A stretch of 64,000 bases of DNA from an uncultured Alphaproteobacteria bacterium (lineage in GTDB: Bacteria; Pseudomonadota; Alphaproteobacteria; HIMB59). Shown piece after piece: positions 49,273 to 59,460 of this stretch (positions are counted from its first letter, which is position 1; each line of letters opens with the position of its first letter). Below the pieces are notes generated by a model. That model was not told the origin of the DNA. It searched no databases and saw nothing but the letters and a program-made list of their open reading frames with translations. The translations under genes and the position numbers were made by a program. The stretch lies in assembly GCA_902546975.1 (NCBI GenBank), contig CACCLU010000003.1:124001-188000 (forward strand), read 5' to 3'.

Positions 49273-50517
49273 TTGATAAAATTAAATAAAAAATTTTTAA
49301 TTTATGGATATGGTGTAAGCGGGAAATCAGTAGAAAAATATCTTATAAATAATAATTGTAATTTTAATATATATGATGATTTTAAAAAAATTATGAATAA
49401 AAGAGTAATTAGCAAAAAGTATTTAGAAAATAAAATTAATCAATATAGTTATTTCGTAGTATCTCCATCAATCAAGATTGAAAAAAATCATTTTTTATAC
49501 AAACATAAAAATAAAATTTTAATCGATTTAGATTTTTTAAGTTTAGAAATATCCTCGCAAAAAATATTGGGCGTAACAGGAACAGAGGGTAAATCTTCAA
49601 CTTGTAGTTATATTAATCAAATACTTTCAAAAAAATATAAAACTAAAATTATTGGCAATTTTGGAAATACTATTTTGGACAAAACAAATTTAAACAAATA
49701 TTTATCAAAAATAGATATTTTAATTATTGAATTAAGTTCATATCAATTAGATAAATTGAAATTTTTAAAATTACATTATGCTTTGATTACAAATATATTT
49801 AGTGATCATTTAGATTACCATACAAATATTAAAAATTACATTAGCTCTAAATTTCGAATACAAGATTTTTTATATAAAAATTCACCTCTATTTTTATCAA
49901 ATTACTTATTTCTAAAACATCGAAGTCATGTAAAAATCAATAAAAATAGATTAATTTTGAATGATGAAAAATTAATTCCTAAAAAAGAACTCCCCAACCA
50001 TATTAGAGAATTAAATTTATACTCAATTAAAAATTTGATTTATTTTATCGATTCACGAATAAAAATAAAAAATATTAATGTTTATGATGATTTAAGTCAT
50101 AGAATTCAGCTAATTTATAATAAAAATTCTCTAAAAATTTATAATGATAGCAAGTGCACTAACTTAAATAACGCTGTTTATAAAAATAATTTAATAAATA
50201 GTTCAAAAAAAATTTTAATCCTTGGGGGCATACTTAAGAAACAAGATAAAAATTTAAAATTTAATATTAAAAATACATTAGTGCTAACATTTGGTAATCA
50301 AAGAGATTTATTTATTAATCAATTAAATCTTATTGACTCTAATTATTTTAAATTTAATAGACTTATTGAATTAATAAAATTTCTTAAATTAATAGTTAAA
50401 TTACGTAAATTTGAATATATACTTTTTTCTCCTGGTGGTGAGTCTTTTGACTCTTTTAAAAATTATATAGATCGTGGAAATTATTTTAATCGACTTATAA
50501 AAAAAGCCATATCTTGA
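49273..50517 (+). CDS. murD: UDP-MurNAc-L-alanine:D-glutamate ligase MurD
   Basis: TTG start; GVTGTEGKSSTCSYI, IELSSYQLDKLKFLKLHYALITNIFSDHLDYH, YNDSKCTNLNNAV. Confidence 0.9.
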   Translation: MIKLNKKFLIYGYGVSGKSVEKYLINNNCNFNIYDDFKKIMNKRVISKKYLENKINQYSYFVVSPSIKIEKNHFLYKHKNKILIDLDFLSLEISSQKILGVTGTEGKSSTCSYINQILSKKYKTKIIGNFGNTILDKTNLNKYLSKIDILIIELSSYQLDKLKFLKLHYALITNIFSDHLDYHTNIKNYISSKFRIQDFLYKNSPLFLSNYLFLKHRSHVKINKNRLILNDEKLIPKKELPNHIRELNLYSIKNLIYFIDSRIKIKNINVYDDLSHRIQLIYNKNSLKIYNDSKCTNLNNAVYKNNLINSSKKILILGGILKKQDKNLKFNIKNTLVLTFGNQRDLFINQLNLIDSNYFKFNRLIELIKFLKLIVKLRKFEYILFSPGGESFDSFKNYIDRGNYFNRLIKKAIS

Positions 50518-51614
50518 AAAATATACTTTTTAGAGATGACAAAAGTTTATTAGGATCTAATTGGTATATATTATCAAAAAAACTTTTTATAATTCCATTT
50601 ATTTTATCATTCATTGGCATCCTTGCTATTTATTCTTTAATAGGTACTGAATATTCTATTTTATTAATACTAAAACATATTATTTTTTTATCTGTATCTC
50701 TGAGTGTTTTAATTTTTATATCTTTATTGCCTAAAAATAATTTAAGAAAATTTCTAAATATCTTGAGTATTTTTTTTATTTTACTTTTATTAATTGTGCC
50801 AATTTTTGGATATGAAATTAAAGGTGCAACGAGATGGTTAAGTTTTAATTTTATTTCTATTCAGCCTTCTGAATTACTAAAAGGACCTCTTATTTGTATG
50901 TTTTCTTGGTTTTGTTATTTATATACTAAAACAAAAAATAATTTTTATTTATTATTAAGTTTTGCAATATTAAGTACAGTTATAATACTTCTACTTCTCC
51001 AACCAGATATAGGAACATTATTGGTTTATATTTCAATTTTTTCTTTAATTTTAATTTTATATTTTAGAAATTTAAAACTTCTAATTTTATTAGCCTTTAT
51101 AGGATTATTTTTTCTGTTAATTGCCTATTTTTCATTTGATCATGTTGCATACAGAATTGATAATTTCCTAAATGGTGACAATTCTCAAGTTTCGAAAAGT
51201 TTATCAGCAATTAAAACTGGTGGGTTATTTGGTGTAGGTTTGGGTGAAGGTCAACTTAAATACTCAATACCTGAGTCTCATAATGACTTTATATTTGCTA
51301 TTTTAATTGAGGAATTTGGTGTCTTATTTGGTCTATTTGTTGCCTTTTTGTATCCAGTATTTTTCATAATGGTAAGAAGATCTATTTTGAGTCCATCAAA
51401 TTTATTTATTACTAATACGATTTTCAGTTTATGCTTTTTGATGTGTTTGCAAGCATTTGTGAATATAGGTTCTTCTATTAAACTTATACCACCTACTGGA
51501 ATGACATTGCCATTTATTAGCTACGGAGGATCATCAATGCTTTCTTATGCTATAATATTTGGTACAGTCATCAACTTTAGTAAGAATGAAGAGAGTACTG
51601 CAAATAATTCATAG
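50514..51614 (+). CDS. ftsW: Peptidoglycan glycosyltransferase/ lipid II polymerase FtsW
   Basis: KGATRWLSFNFISIQPSELLKGPLI, SHNDFIFAILIEEFG, LPFISYGGSSML. Confidence 0.95.
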   Translation: MKNILFRDDKSLLGSNWYILSKKLFIIPFILSFIGILAIYSLIGTEYSILLILKHIIFLSVSLSVLIFISLLPKNNLRKFLNILSIFFILLLLIVPIFGYEIKGATRWLSFNFISIQPSELLKGPLICMFSWFCYLYTKTKNNFYLLLSFAILSTVIILLLLQPDIGTLLVYISIFSLILILYFRNLKLLILLAFIGLFFLLIAYFSFDHVAYRIDNFLNGDNSQVSKSLSAIKTGGLFGVGLGEGQLKYSIPESHNDFIFAILIEEFGVLFGLFVAFLYPVFFIMVRRSILSPSNLFITNTIFSLCFLMCLQAFVNIGSSIKLIPPTGMTLPFISYGGSSMLSYAIIFGTVINFSKNEESTANNS

Positions 51615-52257
51615 TGAAGTTGCTGACGTAAGCGTAGTATCAAAATTTTTTCAAAAAAAACATAAAACCTCTACAATCTTTTATAAAAATTTACATTTTT
51701 TAAAAAAAAAAGATATCGATCAATTTGATTTATTTATTTTTCACGGTGGTAAACAGAGTGCAAATAGTAAATCAAAGGCTATTTCTTATGAATATAAATT
51801 TCTGAATTATATAATAAAAAAAAATAAAAAGATTGTTGGTATTTGTTTAGGTGCTCAATTAATTGCAAAAATTTTTGGTTCAAAAATATCTAAATCAAAA
51901 ACTAAATTATTTGAGTGTGGTTATAAGAAAAATTTGAAAAAAAATAATAAAGTTTTTAAAAATAATTTATCTTTTTTACAATTTCACACAGAGGGTATTT
52001 CCTATAATAAAAATATGGAATTATTATCTAAGGGTATTTTGTATGAAGTAGACTCATTTAAAATAAACAGAAAAGATATATATGGTTTTCAATTCCACCC
52101 AGAGGTAACGTCTAATACTATTAAAAGATGGCACGATATAGTTAAAATAAAATATCCATACATAGATAATTTAAATAAAATAATGAAAGACTTTAAAAAA
52201 TACCAGTTTAAAAATTATGATTGGTTTCAAAGTTTTTTATTAAAGCTTTTAAAATGA
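51586..52257 (+). CDS. Class I glutamine amidotransferase-like protein (COG0518-like)
   Basis: Nucleophile elbow VGICLGAQLIAKIFG, FQFHPEVT; likely start ATG 51586 (MKRVLQIIHSE), overlapping ftsW by 29 bp. Confidence 0.85.
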   Translation: MKRVLQIIHSEVADVSVVSKFFQKKHKTSTIFYKNLHFLKKKDIDQFDLFIFHGGKQSANSKSKAISYEYKFLNYIIKKNKKIVGICLGAQLIAKIFGSKISKSKTKLFECGYKKNLKKNNKVFKNNLSFLQFHTEGISYNKNMELLSKGILYEVDSFKINRKDIYGFQFHPEVTSNTIKRWHDIVKIKYPYIDNLNKIMKDFKKYQFKNYDWFQSFLLKLLK

Positions 52258-53174
52258 TAAACATTATATTTTCAGAAGAATACAAAAATCATGATACAGG
52301 AAATCATCCTGAGTCAATCAAAAGGATAGATGTTGTAAATAATTTAATAAAAGAAGAGTATTCAAAACATAATTTTATTGAACCGACTATTGCTGAAAAA
52401 CAAATTATATCTTTGGTACATGATATTAATTATGTGAATTATATCTTTGATTCTATTCCTACTTCCGGTTTTACTCATCTTGATCCTGATACAATTGCTT
52501 GTCCAAATAGTTTAAATAGTTATCTTCTAGCTGTTGGTGGTGGTGTTGATGCAGTTAACTATATTATAAATAATAAAAATAACGGCGTTTTTTTTTGTGC
52601 ACATAGACCGCCAGGTCATCATGCTGAGAGCAATAAAGCTATGGGCTTTGGGGTATTTAACAACGTCGCCATTTCAGCTCAATATGCATTAAATACTGGA
52701 AAATTTAAAAAAATATTAATTGTAGATTTTGATGTGCATCATGGAAATGGTACTCAACATATTTTTGAAAATAACCCTAATATTTACTACGCATCAAGTC
52801 ATCAATACCCTTATTATCCAGGGACTGGATCACTTGACGAAGTTGGTGTTGGGAATATATTTAATTGTCCATTGCCTAGTGATTGTGATACTAGCACTTT
52901 TAGATCCTTATTTAGAAAAAATATAGTTGATAAAATTGATACAAAATTTGATTTGATATATTTCTCTGCTGGTTTTGATGCACATAAACTAGATCCTCTA
53001 GCATCTATAAATTTAGAGGATGATGACTTTTACTGGGTGACAAAAATTATATTGGAAAAATTTGCAAATAATGTTCCAATAATATCTGTCTTAGAGGGCG
53101 GATACGATATGATAGGTTTGCATAATGGTTTAAATAACCATCTTAAAAGATTAGTTGAGTACTCAAATGAATAA
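52254..53174 (+). CDS. Histone deacetylase / acetylpolyamine amidohydrolase family
   Basis: NHPESIKRIDVV, CAHRPPGHHAESNKAMGFGVFNNVAISAQYAL, ILIVDFDVHHGNGTQHIF; start ATG 52254. Confidence 0.93.
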   Translation: MINIIFSEEYKNHDTGNHPESIKRIDVVNNLIKEEYSKHNFIEPTIAEKQIISLVHDINYVNYIFDSIPTSGFTHLDPDTIACPNSLNSYLLAVGGGVDAVNYIINNKNNGVFFCAHRPPGHHAESNKAMGFGVFNNVAISAQYALNTGKFKKILIVDFDVHHGNGTQHIFENNPNIYYASSHQYPYYPGTGSLDEVGVGNIFNCPLPSDCDTSTFRSLFRKNIVDKIDTKFDLIYFSAGFDAHKLDPLASINLEDDDFYWVTKIILEKFANNVPIISVLEGGYDMIGLHNGLNNHLKRLVEYSNE

Positions 53175-53391
53175 AAAAAAAGAAAATAACTTTGAAAGTG
53201 CACTAAAAAGATTGGAGGAAATATCTGATTTATTAGAGAATGAAGATACTCCCCTTGAGGATAGTATAAAGCTATTTGAAGAGGGAATAGAGCTAAAAGA
53301 ATTTTGCGAAGACAAACTAAAATCTGCAAAACTTAAAATAGATAAAATTGTGAAGAGAAATAAATCTTTAACTTCAACCGAATTCAAATAA
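53167..53391 (+). CDS. xseB: Exodeoxyribonuclease VII small subunit
   Basis: FESALKRLEEISDLLENEDTPLEDSIKLFEEGIEL. Confidence 0.95.
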   Translation: MNKKKENNFESALKRLEEISDLLENEDTPLEDSIKLFEEGIELKEFCEDKLKSAKLKIDKIVKRNKSLTSTEFK

Positions 53392-53403
53392 CTTAAAATT
53401 CAA

Positions 53404-55269
53404 ATGTCAATTTTAAGTAAAATTAACCTGCCTAAAGATTTAAAGAAATTATCATTTAATCAATTACGAAAACTTAATGATGAGTTAAGAGATTATACAA
53501 TTCAAGTAGTATCGAAAACAGGAGGTCATTTAGGAGCTAGTTTGGGAGTAATAGAATTAACATCAGCTTTACATTATGTCTTTGATACTCCAAGAGATAA
53601 AATTATTTGGGATGTAGGTCATCAAACTTACCCCCATAAAATATTAACTGGTAGAAAAAGCAAAATTCATACATTAAGAAAAAAAAATGGTTTATCAGGT
53701 TTTACTAAAAGATCTGAGAGCATTTATGATCCTTTTGGAGCCGCACATAGCTCTACTTCTGTTTCAGCCAATTTAGGGATTACGGCTGCCAGAGATATGC
53801 TCAATCAAAATTTTGATGTTATTAGTATTATTGGTGATGGTGCTATTAGTGCAGGATTGGCTTATGAAGGTCTTAACAATTTAGGGCATTTAAATAAAAA
53901 TTCCCTGATTATTTTAAATGATAATGAAATGTCTATAGCAGAACCAGTAGGTGCAATGAGTAAATATCTTGTAAAACTATTAAGTTCAAAATCATATGAA
54001 AGCTTTAGAGATATTATAAAAAATTTTACTAAAAGATTACCCAACGAAGTAGGGGATTTTGCAAAAAAAACTGAGGGTTATTTAAAAGGATATTTAACTG
54101 GAAATACATTATTTGAAGAACTTGGTTTGAACTATTTAGGCCCTATTGACGGACACAATCTAAAATTATTGGTTCAATTATTTAAAAAATACAAAAATAA
54201 GGAATTACATGGTCCTGTTTTTTTACATTTAATTACTAAAAAAGGAAAAGGTTACAAACCTGCAGAAAGTTCAAAAGATAAATTTCATGGCGTATCTTCT
54301 TTTAACTTAAAAACTGGTGTTCAAAATAAATCTAAAGAAAAAACGTTCACGAATGTTGTAAGTGACACTCTTTTAAAATTAGCAAAAAAGGATAATAAAA
54401 TAGTTGCTATCACAGCTGCTATGCCCTCAGGAACAGGTTTGGATAAATTCAAAGAAATTTTTCCAAATCGTTTCTTTGATGTAGGAATAGCAGAACAACA
54501 TGCTGTAACCTTTGCTGGAGGTATGGCGACTGAAAAAGTTAAGCCTTTTGTGGCAATATATTCCACCTTTTTGCAAAGGGCATATGATCAAATAATACAT
54601 GATATTGCAATTCAGTCTTTGCCAGTTAGATTTTTAATAGATAGATCAGGTTTTGTTGGTGCTGATGGAGCTACTCATGCAGGATCTTTCGATTTGAGTT
54701 ATTTATGTTGCTTACCAAATTTCATAGTTATGGCTCCTTCAAGTGGAGAGGAATTAAAGAATATGATTAAATTATCTATGAGTATTAATGACAAACCATC
54801 TGCAATCAGATATCCAAGAAATTTAGCCAATGATTACAATGAAAAAGCTAAGTTTAATAAAATTAAATTGGGTGAAGCAAAACTAGTAAAAAAAGGAAAA
54901 AGAATTGCTTTTCTCAGTTTAGGCACTCGGCTACAAAAAATCTTGGAGGTTTCTGAATTAATTAAAAAGAATTATAAATTTCAATGCAGTGTGTTGGACA
55001 TGAGATTTGCTAAACCGATAGATAAGAAATCCATTAATTCTTTGATAAAAAATCACGAAATTTTTGTAACTATAGAGGAGAACGCAATTGGAGGATTTTC
55101 AAGTCAAGTAAACAACTATTTATTAAATGAGTCATCTAAATCACCAAAAATTTTAAATTTTTTCATGGAAGACAAATTTATTGATCAATCTGATATTGAG
55201 GATCAATACATTTTATCAGGTATTTCTTCAAAAAAAATATATGAAAAACTAACTAATTTTTTAAAGTGA
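53404..55269 (+). CDS. dxs: 1-deoxy-D-xylulose-5-phosphate synthase
   Basis: TGGHLGASLGVIELTSALHYVFDTPRDKIIWDVGHQTYPHKILTGRK, GDGAISAGLAYEGLNN, YLGPIDGHN. Confidence 0.97.
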   Translation: MSILSKINLPKDLKKLSFNQLRKLNDELRDYTIQVVSKTGGHLGASLGVIELTSALHYVFDTPRDKIIWDVGHQTYPHKILTGRKSKIHTLRKKNGLSGFTKRSESIYDPFGAAHSSTSVSANLGITAARDMLNQNFDVISIIGDGAISAGLAYEGLNNLGHLNKNSLIILNDNEMSIAEPVGAMSKYLVKLLSSKSYESFRDIIKNFTKRLPNEVGDFAKKTEGYLKGYLTGNTLFEELGLNYLGPIDGHNLKLLVQLFKKYKNKELHGPVFLHLITKKGKGYKPAESSKDKFHGVSSFNLKTGVQNKSKEKTFTNVVSDTLLKLAKKDNKIVAITAAMPSGTGLDKFKEIFPNRFFDVGIAEQHAVTFAGGMATEKVKPFVAIYSTFLQRAYDQIIHDIAIQSLPVRFLIDRSGFVGADGATHAGSFDLSYLCCLPNFIVMAPSSGEELKNMIKLSMSINDKPSAIRYPRNLANDYNEKAKFNKIKLGEAKLVKKGKRIAFLSLGTRLQKILEVSELIKKNYKFQCSVLDMRFAKPIDKKSINSLIKNHEIFVTIEENAIGGFSSQVNNYLLNESSKSPKILNFFMEDKFIDQSDIEDQYILSGISSKKIYEKLTNFLK

Positions 55270-56343
55270 TTTTGATTTGTGAATTAGTAACAAATCTGCA
55301 ATAACAAAATTGGTCATAGCTATTCCCACTGGTACAGCTCTAATGCCTACGCAAGGATCATGACGTCCTTTAGTTTTGATTTTAGTATTTTTAAAATTCT
55401 TTGTAACAGTATTTTTTTCACTTAGCACTGAGCTTGTAGGTTTAACAATATATCTAAAAATAATATCTTGTCCTGAAGAAATACCACCTAATATTCCTCC
55501 AGCATGGTTAGTATGAAATTTAATTTTTTTATTTTCAAAGTTAATTTGATCAGATCCATTAGTGCCATCATAGTTTACTAAATCAAAACCAGTACCAAAC
55601 TCTATACCTTTTACAGCATTTATGCTCATAATTGCTTTTGATAACTCAGAGTCAAGTTTTTGATATATTGGCTCTCCTATACCTACAGGACAATTTGAGA
55701 CTCTAACTTCAATGACAGCACCTAGTGATGAACCTTTTTTGCGATGTGTAAGAATTAGCTCTTCCCATTTTTTAAGGATTGACTTATCCGGTGAGAAAAA
55801 AGGATTTTTGTTAATAAAGTTATTATTCCAAGTTGAGTTTTCTATCTTCTCATTACCAATTTGTATAACAGCACTTGTAACTTTTATTTTATTTTTTAAA
55901 ATTTTTTTAAGAAGTAATTCCGAAAGAGCACCTGCAGCAACTCTCATGGCAGTTTCCCTAGCACTAGACCTTCCTCCACCTCTATAATCATAATTTTTAT
56001 ATTTCATAAAATAGGTGTAATCGGCATGACCAGGTCGAAATTTATTTTTTATTTCTGAATAGTCCTTGCTTCTTTGGTCAGAGTTGTAAATTATCATTGA
56101 TATCGGAGCGCCCGTGCTTTTACCGTTAAAAACTCCAGAGAGTACATTAACTTCATCTTTCTCTTTTCTTTGTGTTGTAAATTTTGACTGACCTGGTTTT
56201 CTTAAATCTAGTCTTGTTTGAATATATTTTGTGTCAATAGGTATTCCTGCTGGAAAACCATCAACGACACAACCTATAGCATCTCCATGACTTTCTCCCC
56301 AAGTTGTAAACTTTAATAAATTTCCAAAAGAATTATGTGACAT
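55261..56343 (-). CDS. aroC: Chorismate synthase
   Basis: TTWGESHGDAIGCVVDGFPAG, RGGGRSSARETAMRVAAGA, GRHDPCVGIRAVP. Confidence 0.97.
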   Translation of the reverse strand: MSHNSFGNLLKFTTWGESHGDAIGCVVDGFPAGIPIDTKYIQTRLDLRKPGQSKFTTQRKEKDEVNVLSGVFNGKSTGAPISMIIYNSDQRSKDYSEIKNKFRPGHADYTYFMKYKNYDYRGGGRSSARETAMRVAAGALSELLLKKILKNKIKVTSAVIQIGNEKIENSTWNNNFINKNPFFSPDKSILKKWEELILTHRKKGSSLGAVIEVRVSNCPVGIGEPIYQKLDSELSKAIMSINAVKGIEFGTGFDLVNYDGTNGSDQINFENKKIKFHTNHAGGILGGISSGQDIIFRYIVKPTSSVLSEKNTVTKNFKNTKIKTKGRHDPCVGIRAVPVGIAMTNFVIADLLLIHKSKSL

Positions 56344-56350
56344 GAACTAT

Positions 56351-57172
56351 TTATTTTTTACTAAACTCATTTAATAATCCCGCCACACCCTCAGCTTCAT
56401 CAACTGCTACCATTCCAACTGTATGATAACCGCAATCAACATGGTGAATTTCACCGGTTACACCAGATGAAAGGTCGCTTAAAAGGTAGGCTCCTGTGTT
56501 ACCAACATCTTCAAGTGTAACATTTCTCTTTAATGGAGAATTTAGCTCATTCCATTTTAAAATAAATCTAAAATCACCAATACCAGAAGCTGCAAGAGTT
56601 TTAATTGGGCCTGCAGATATAGCGTTAACCCTTATATTTTTATCCCCCATATCAACAGCAAGATATTTTACTGAGGCCTCAAGCGCTGATTTTGCTACTC
56701 CCATTACATTATAATGTGGCATAACTTGCTCTGCTCCATAGTAAGTTAACGTTAAAATACTCCCGCCATTATCCATTAATTCATAGCAATATTTACAAGA
56801 CTCAGTGAAGGAATAACAAGAAATATTTAGACTATTTAAAAAATTCTCTTTTGAAGTTTCAACATACTTACCTCTTAGCTCATTTTTATCTGCAAACGCA
56901 ACAGCGTGAACAAAAAAATCCAAATTTCCCCATTTATCTCTAATTTTTTCAAAAGCTTTTTTTACGGACCCTTCATCACTAACATCACATTGTATCAATA
57001 AATTGGAACCAACAGATTTAGCTAAAGGATCTATTCTCTTTAATAGAAGATCATTTTGATAAGTAAAAGCTAATTCAGCACCAAAATTTGCGCATTGTTG
57101 AGCTATACCCCAAGCAATGGACTTATCATTAGCCACTCCCATTATTAGTCCTTTTTTATTTTTTAAATCCAT
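56351..57172 (-). CDS. fabI: Enoyl-ACP reductase FabI
   Basis: GLIMGVANDKSIAWGIAQQC, YNVMGVAKSALEASVKYLAVD, NAISAGPIKTLAASGI. Confidence 0.96.
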   Translation of the reverse strand: MDLKNKKGLIMGVANDKSIAWGIAQQCANFGAELAFTYQNDLLLKRIDPLAKSVGSNLLIQCDVSDEGSVKKAFEKIRDKWGNLDFFVHAVAFADKNELRGKYVETSKENFLNSLNISCYSFTESCKYCYELMDNGGSILTLTYYGAEQVMPHYNVMGVAKSALEASVKYLAVDMGDKNIRVNAISAGPIKTLAASGIGDFRFILKWNELNSPLKRNVTLEDVGNTGAYLLSDLSSGVTGEIHHVDCGYHTVGMVAVDEAEGVAGLLNEFSKK

Positions 57173-57203
57173 TTTTTGCTAAAATTAATATAATACTCAT
57201 ACC

Positions 57204-57791
57204 ATGTCAGATAAATTAAATCCAATTATTAAGTTTAAAGAATGGTTTGATTTGGCCACTGAAAAAGAGATCAACGACCCTAATGCAATGTGTCTATCGA
57301 CAGTTGACGATAAAAATACCCCTCATTCAAGGATGGTTCTATTAAAAGATTATAATAATGAAGGTTTTATTTTTTACACAAATTACGAGAGCAATAAAGG
57401 AAATGACATTTTAAAAAATACTAATGTTTGCCTAAATTTCCATTGGAAGTCATTATTAAGACAAATAAGAATAGAAGGTAAAGTTGAAAAAGTTTCAAAA
57501 GAAACATCAGATAAATATTTTAATTCAAGACATTATTTAAGTCGAATAGGGGCGTGGGCATCTAATCAATCAAAGGTCTTAAAATCAAGAGAAGATTTAG
57601 AGAATAAAATTGAATTTTATAAAAATAAATATCCTGAAAAAGAAAATTTCCCTCGTCCTGATTACTGGGGAGGGTTTATAGTAAAATACTCAAAAATCGA
57701 GTTTTGGGAGGATATGCCTCATAGAATTCACAAAAGAGAAGTCTTTGAGTTTAAAGATAATGATTGGGTATCGTATACCCTTAGCCCTTAA
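57204..57791 (+). CDS. pdxH: Pyridoxamine 5'-phosphate oxidase
   Basis: DPNAMCLSTVDDKNTPHSRMVLLKDYNNEGFIFYTNYESNKG, RIEGKVEKVS, terminal RIHKREVFE..DW. Confidence 0.95.
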   Translation: MSDKLNPIIKFKEWFDLATEKEINDPNAMCLSTVDDKNTPHSRMVLLKDYNNEGFIFYTNYESNKGNDILKNTNVCLNFHWKSLLRQIRIEGKVEKVSKETSDKYFNSRHYLSRIGAWASNQSKVLKSREDLENKIEFYKNKYPEKENFPRPDYWGGFIVKYSKIEFWEDMPHRIHKREVFEFKDNDWVSYTLSP

Positions 57792-58242
57792 TTTTAGAGT
57801 ATTTACTCCATCTTTTTAACAAATCAGAACTAGAGGACTCTTTGTGATTGCCACCCACACCAAACTTTAATTCAATATTATATTCCTTTGCTGTTTCATA
57901 TTCTAAAATTTTAGAAGTATCTGATCTATCACCTCCATTAGCAAAAATAATTTTTTCATTTGGATATTTATTTCTTACTTTAATTAACAAATTATTTGCA
58001 CTTCCCATTTCATCATCTTCGAATTCCATAGCTTCATTTACCACTTTTAAGCTATCAACAACATATATTCTATGTTGAATATCCATAAAAAAATTTCCTT
58101 TTTTATCAATTAACCATTTATTAGAATTTACACCTACAATTAAAAAATTAGAAAACTCTAAACATTCTTTCATCATCATAATATGCCCAGGATGGATAGG
58201 ATCAAACCCTCCAGAAACAACACTAATAATTTTATTTTCCAA
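57781..58242 (-). CDS. Adenylyl/cytidylyltransferase family protein
   Basis: VSGGFDPIHPGHIMMMKECLE, HxGH nucleotidyltransferase motif. Confidence 0.88.
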   Translation of the reverse strand: MENKIISVVSGGFDPIHPGHIMMMKECLEFSNFLIVGVNSNKWLIDKKGNFFMDIQHRIYVVDSLKVVNEAMEFEDDEMGSANNLLIKVRNKYPNEKIIFANGGDRSDTSKILEYETAKEYNIELKFGVGGNHKESSSSDLLKRWSKYSKIKG

Positions 58243-58876
58243 TTGAAATAGACTCTAAATAACTTTTTAAATTATCGTAATCTTTATCTGAAATGTAATT
58301 TGGAGAAATAGTTAATATATCTTTCCATGATGTGAGATAATTTAAATTCACTTTCATTTTAGATATATTGTTTTTAGCTTTAGGGTAGATACCATAGTAA
58401 AAAACTACATAAATATCTTTAACTTTAAGTTCATTTTGTCTTAAAGCCCTTATGAAGTGTAATTTACTTCCTCCATCAGTTGCCATATCCTCTACTAATA
58501 TTGACTGAGTATTCTTTTTAAACTCTCCTTCTATTAACTTACCTTTTCCAAACCCTTTAGGACTCTTTCTTATGTATATCATTGGATATTTCATCTTTTG
58601 ACAAAGAAAGGAAGAGTAGGGAATACCAGCCGTTTCGCCTCCAGCAATAAAAGTCGAATTATCTTTATACTTCAATTTAATTTGTTTGCTCATTTCATTA
58701 ATAATTAATTCTCTTTCTTTTGGAAATGAAATTAATTTTCTACAATCAACATAAACAGGACTTTTTTTGCCGGATGTAAGAGTAAATTGTTTTTTGAAGT
58801 TGATATTAACGCATCCAATACTTAAAAGTAAGTTTGCTATCTTTTCTTTATTATTTTTGATTTTGACCTTCGACAT
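58232..58876 (-). CDS. pyrE: Orotate phosphoribosyltransferase
   Basis: [29 protein letters not shown] motif [18 protein letters not shown]; start ATG 58876 (MSKVKIKN). Confidence 0.88.
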   Translation of the reverse strand: MSKVKIKNNKEKIANLLLSIGCVNINFKKQFTLTSGKKSPVYVDCRKLISFPKERELIINEMSKQIKLKYKDNSTFIAGGETAGIPYSSFLCQKMKYPMIYIRKSPKGFGKGKLIEGEFKKNTQSILVEDMATDGGSKLHFIRALRQNELKVKDIYVVFYYGIYPKAKNNISKMKVNLNYLTSWKDILTISPNYISDKDYDNLKSYLESISIGK

Positions 58877-58980
58877 TTTTCTGAACAATATTTAACATCA
58901 TTCCATACTTTTTCCCATTTCTTTCTCCAATTAAATGGTCTTTGGCATACGACACAAATTTTAAAATCTTTTTTATTCAG
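58837..58980 (-). CDS. DUF2256 family small zinc-finger-like protein (non-ATG start)
   Basis: Not in ORF track; reverse-strand frame after TAG at 58981-58983 reads (L)[46 protein letters not shown], matching DUF2256 KxCxVCxRPFxWRKKWxxxWxxVKYCSxxCR. Confidence 0.85.
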   Translation of the reverse strand: MNKKDFKICVVCQRPFNWRKKWEKVWNDVKYCSEKCRRSKSKIIKKR

Positions 58981-59460
58981 CTAAATAATCTTCTCAATAT
59001 CTTTATCATCGAGATTACCATTAATTATAACAAGAGGGCAATGTAACGAATTAGATTTTTCATATATAAGTTTGTCAATTAAGGGCCCTGGTTTGCCTAT
59101 ATCTTTACTTGTAGCAAGAATAATAGTTGAGTTAGATGAATATTTATTTAAGAAACTTATAAACTCATCAATCTCATTATATTTAAATATTTCGGATTTT
59201 GCTTTAATTTTTAATTTATCTGAGATGAAGTTATGCACTTCTTTGTGTTTTAATTTTTCGGTTATGACCTGATCTTTATCCAAAATTTTTTCAGCCCCTG
59301 ATGTAAGCATCATACCTTCGCTTGCACTTTGAATAAAGCTTACAGTAGTAATATTAGATTTAGTTATTTTTGCTCTCCTTATAGCAAATTTAACTGCAGT
59401 CCACATTTCAGCACTTTGATCAATAACTACAAAATAATTTCTGTTATTATTTTTTTTCAT
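58981..59460 (-). CDS. Universal stress protein (UspA) family
   Basis: YFVVIDQSAEMWTAVKFAIRRAK..., C-terminal SLHCPLVIINGN. Confidence 0.8.
   Translation of the reverse strand: MKKNNNRNYFVVIDQSAEMWTAVKFAIRRAKITKSNITTVSFIQSASEGMMLTSGAEKILDKDQVITEKLKHKEVHNFISDKLKIKAKSEIFKYNEIDEFISFLNKYSSNSTIILATSKDIGKPGPLIDKLIYEKSNSLHCPLVIINGNLDDKDIEKII

Noticed and set aside
53030-53387. Minus-strand ORFs antisense to HDAC/xseB
   Set aside because: Overlap well-supported coding genes; Ser/Phe/Leu-rich translations characteristic of shadow ORFs.
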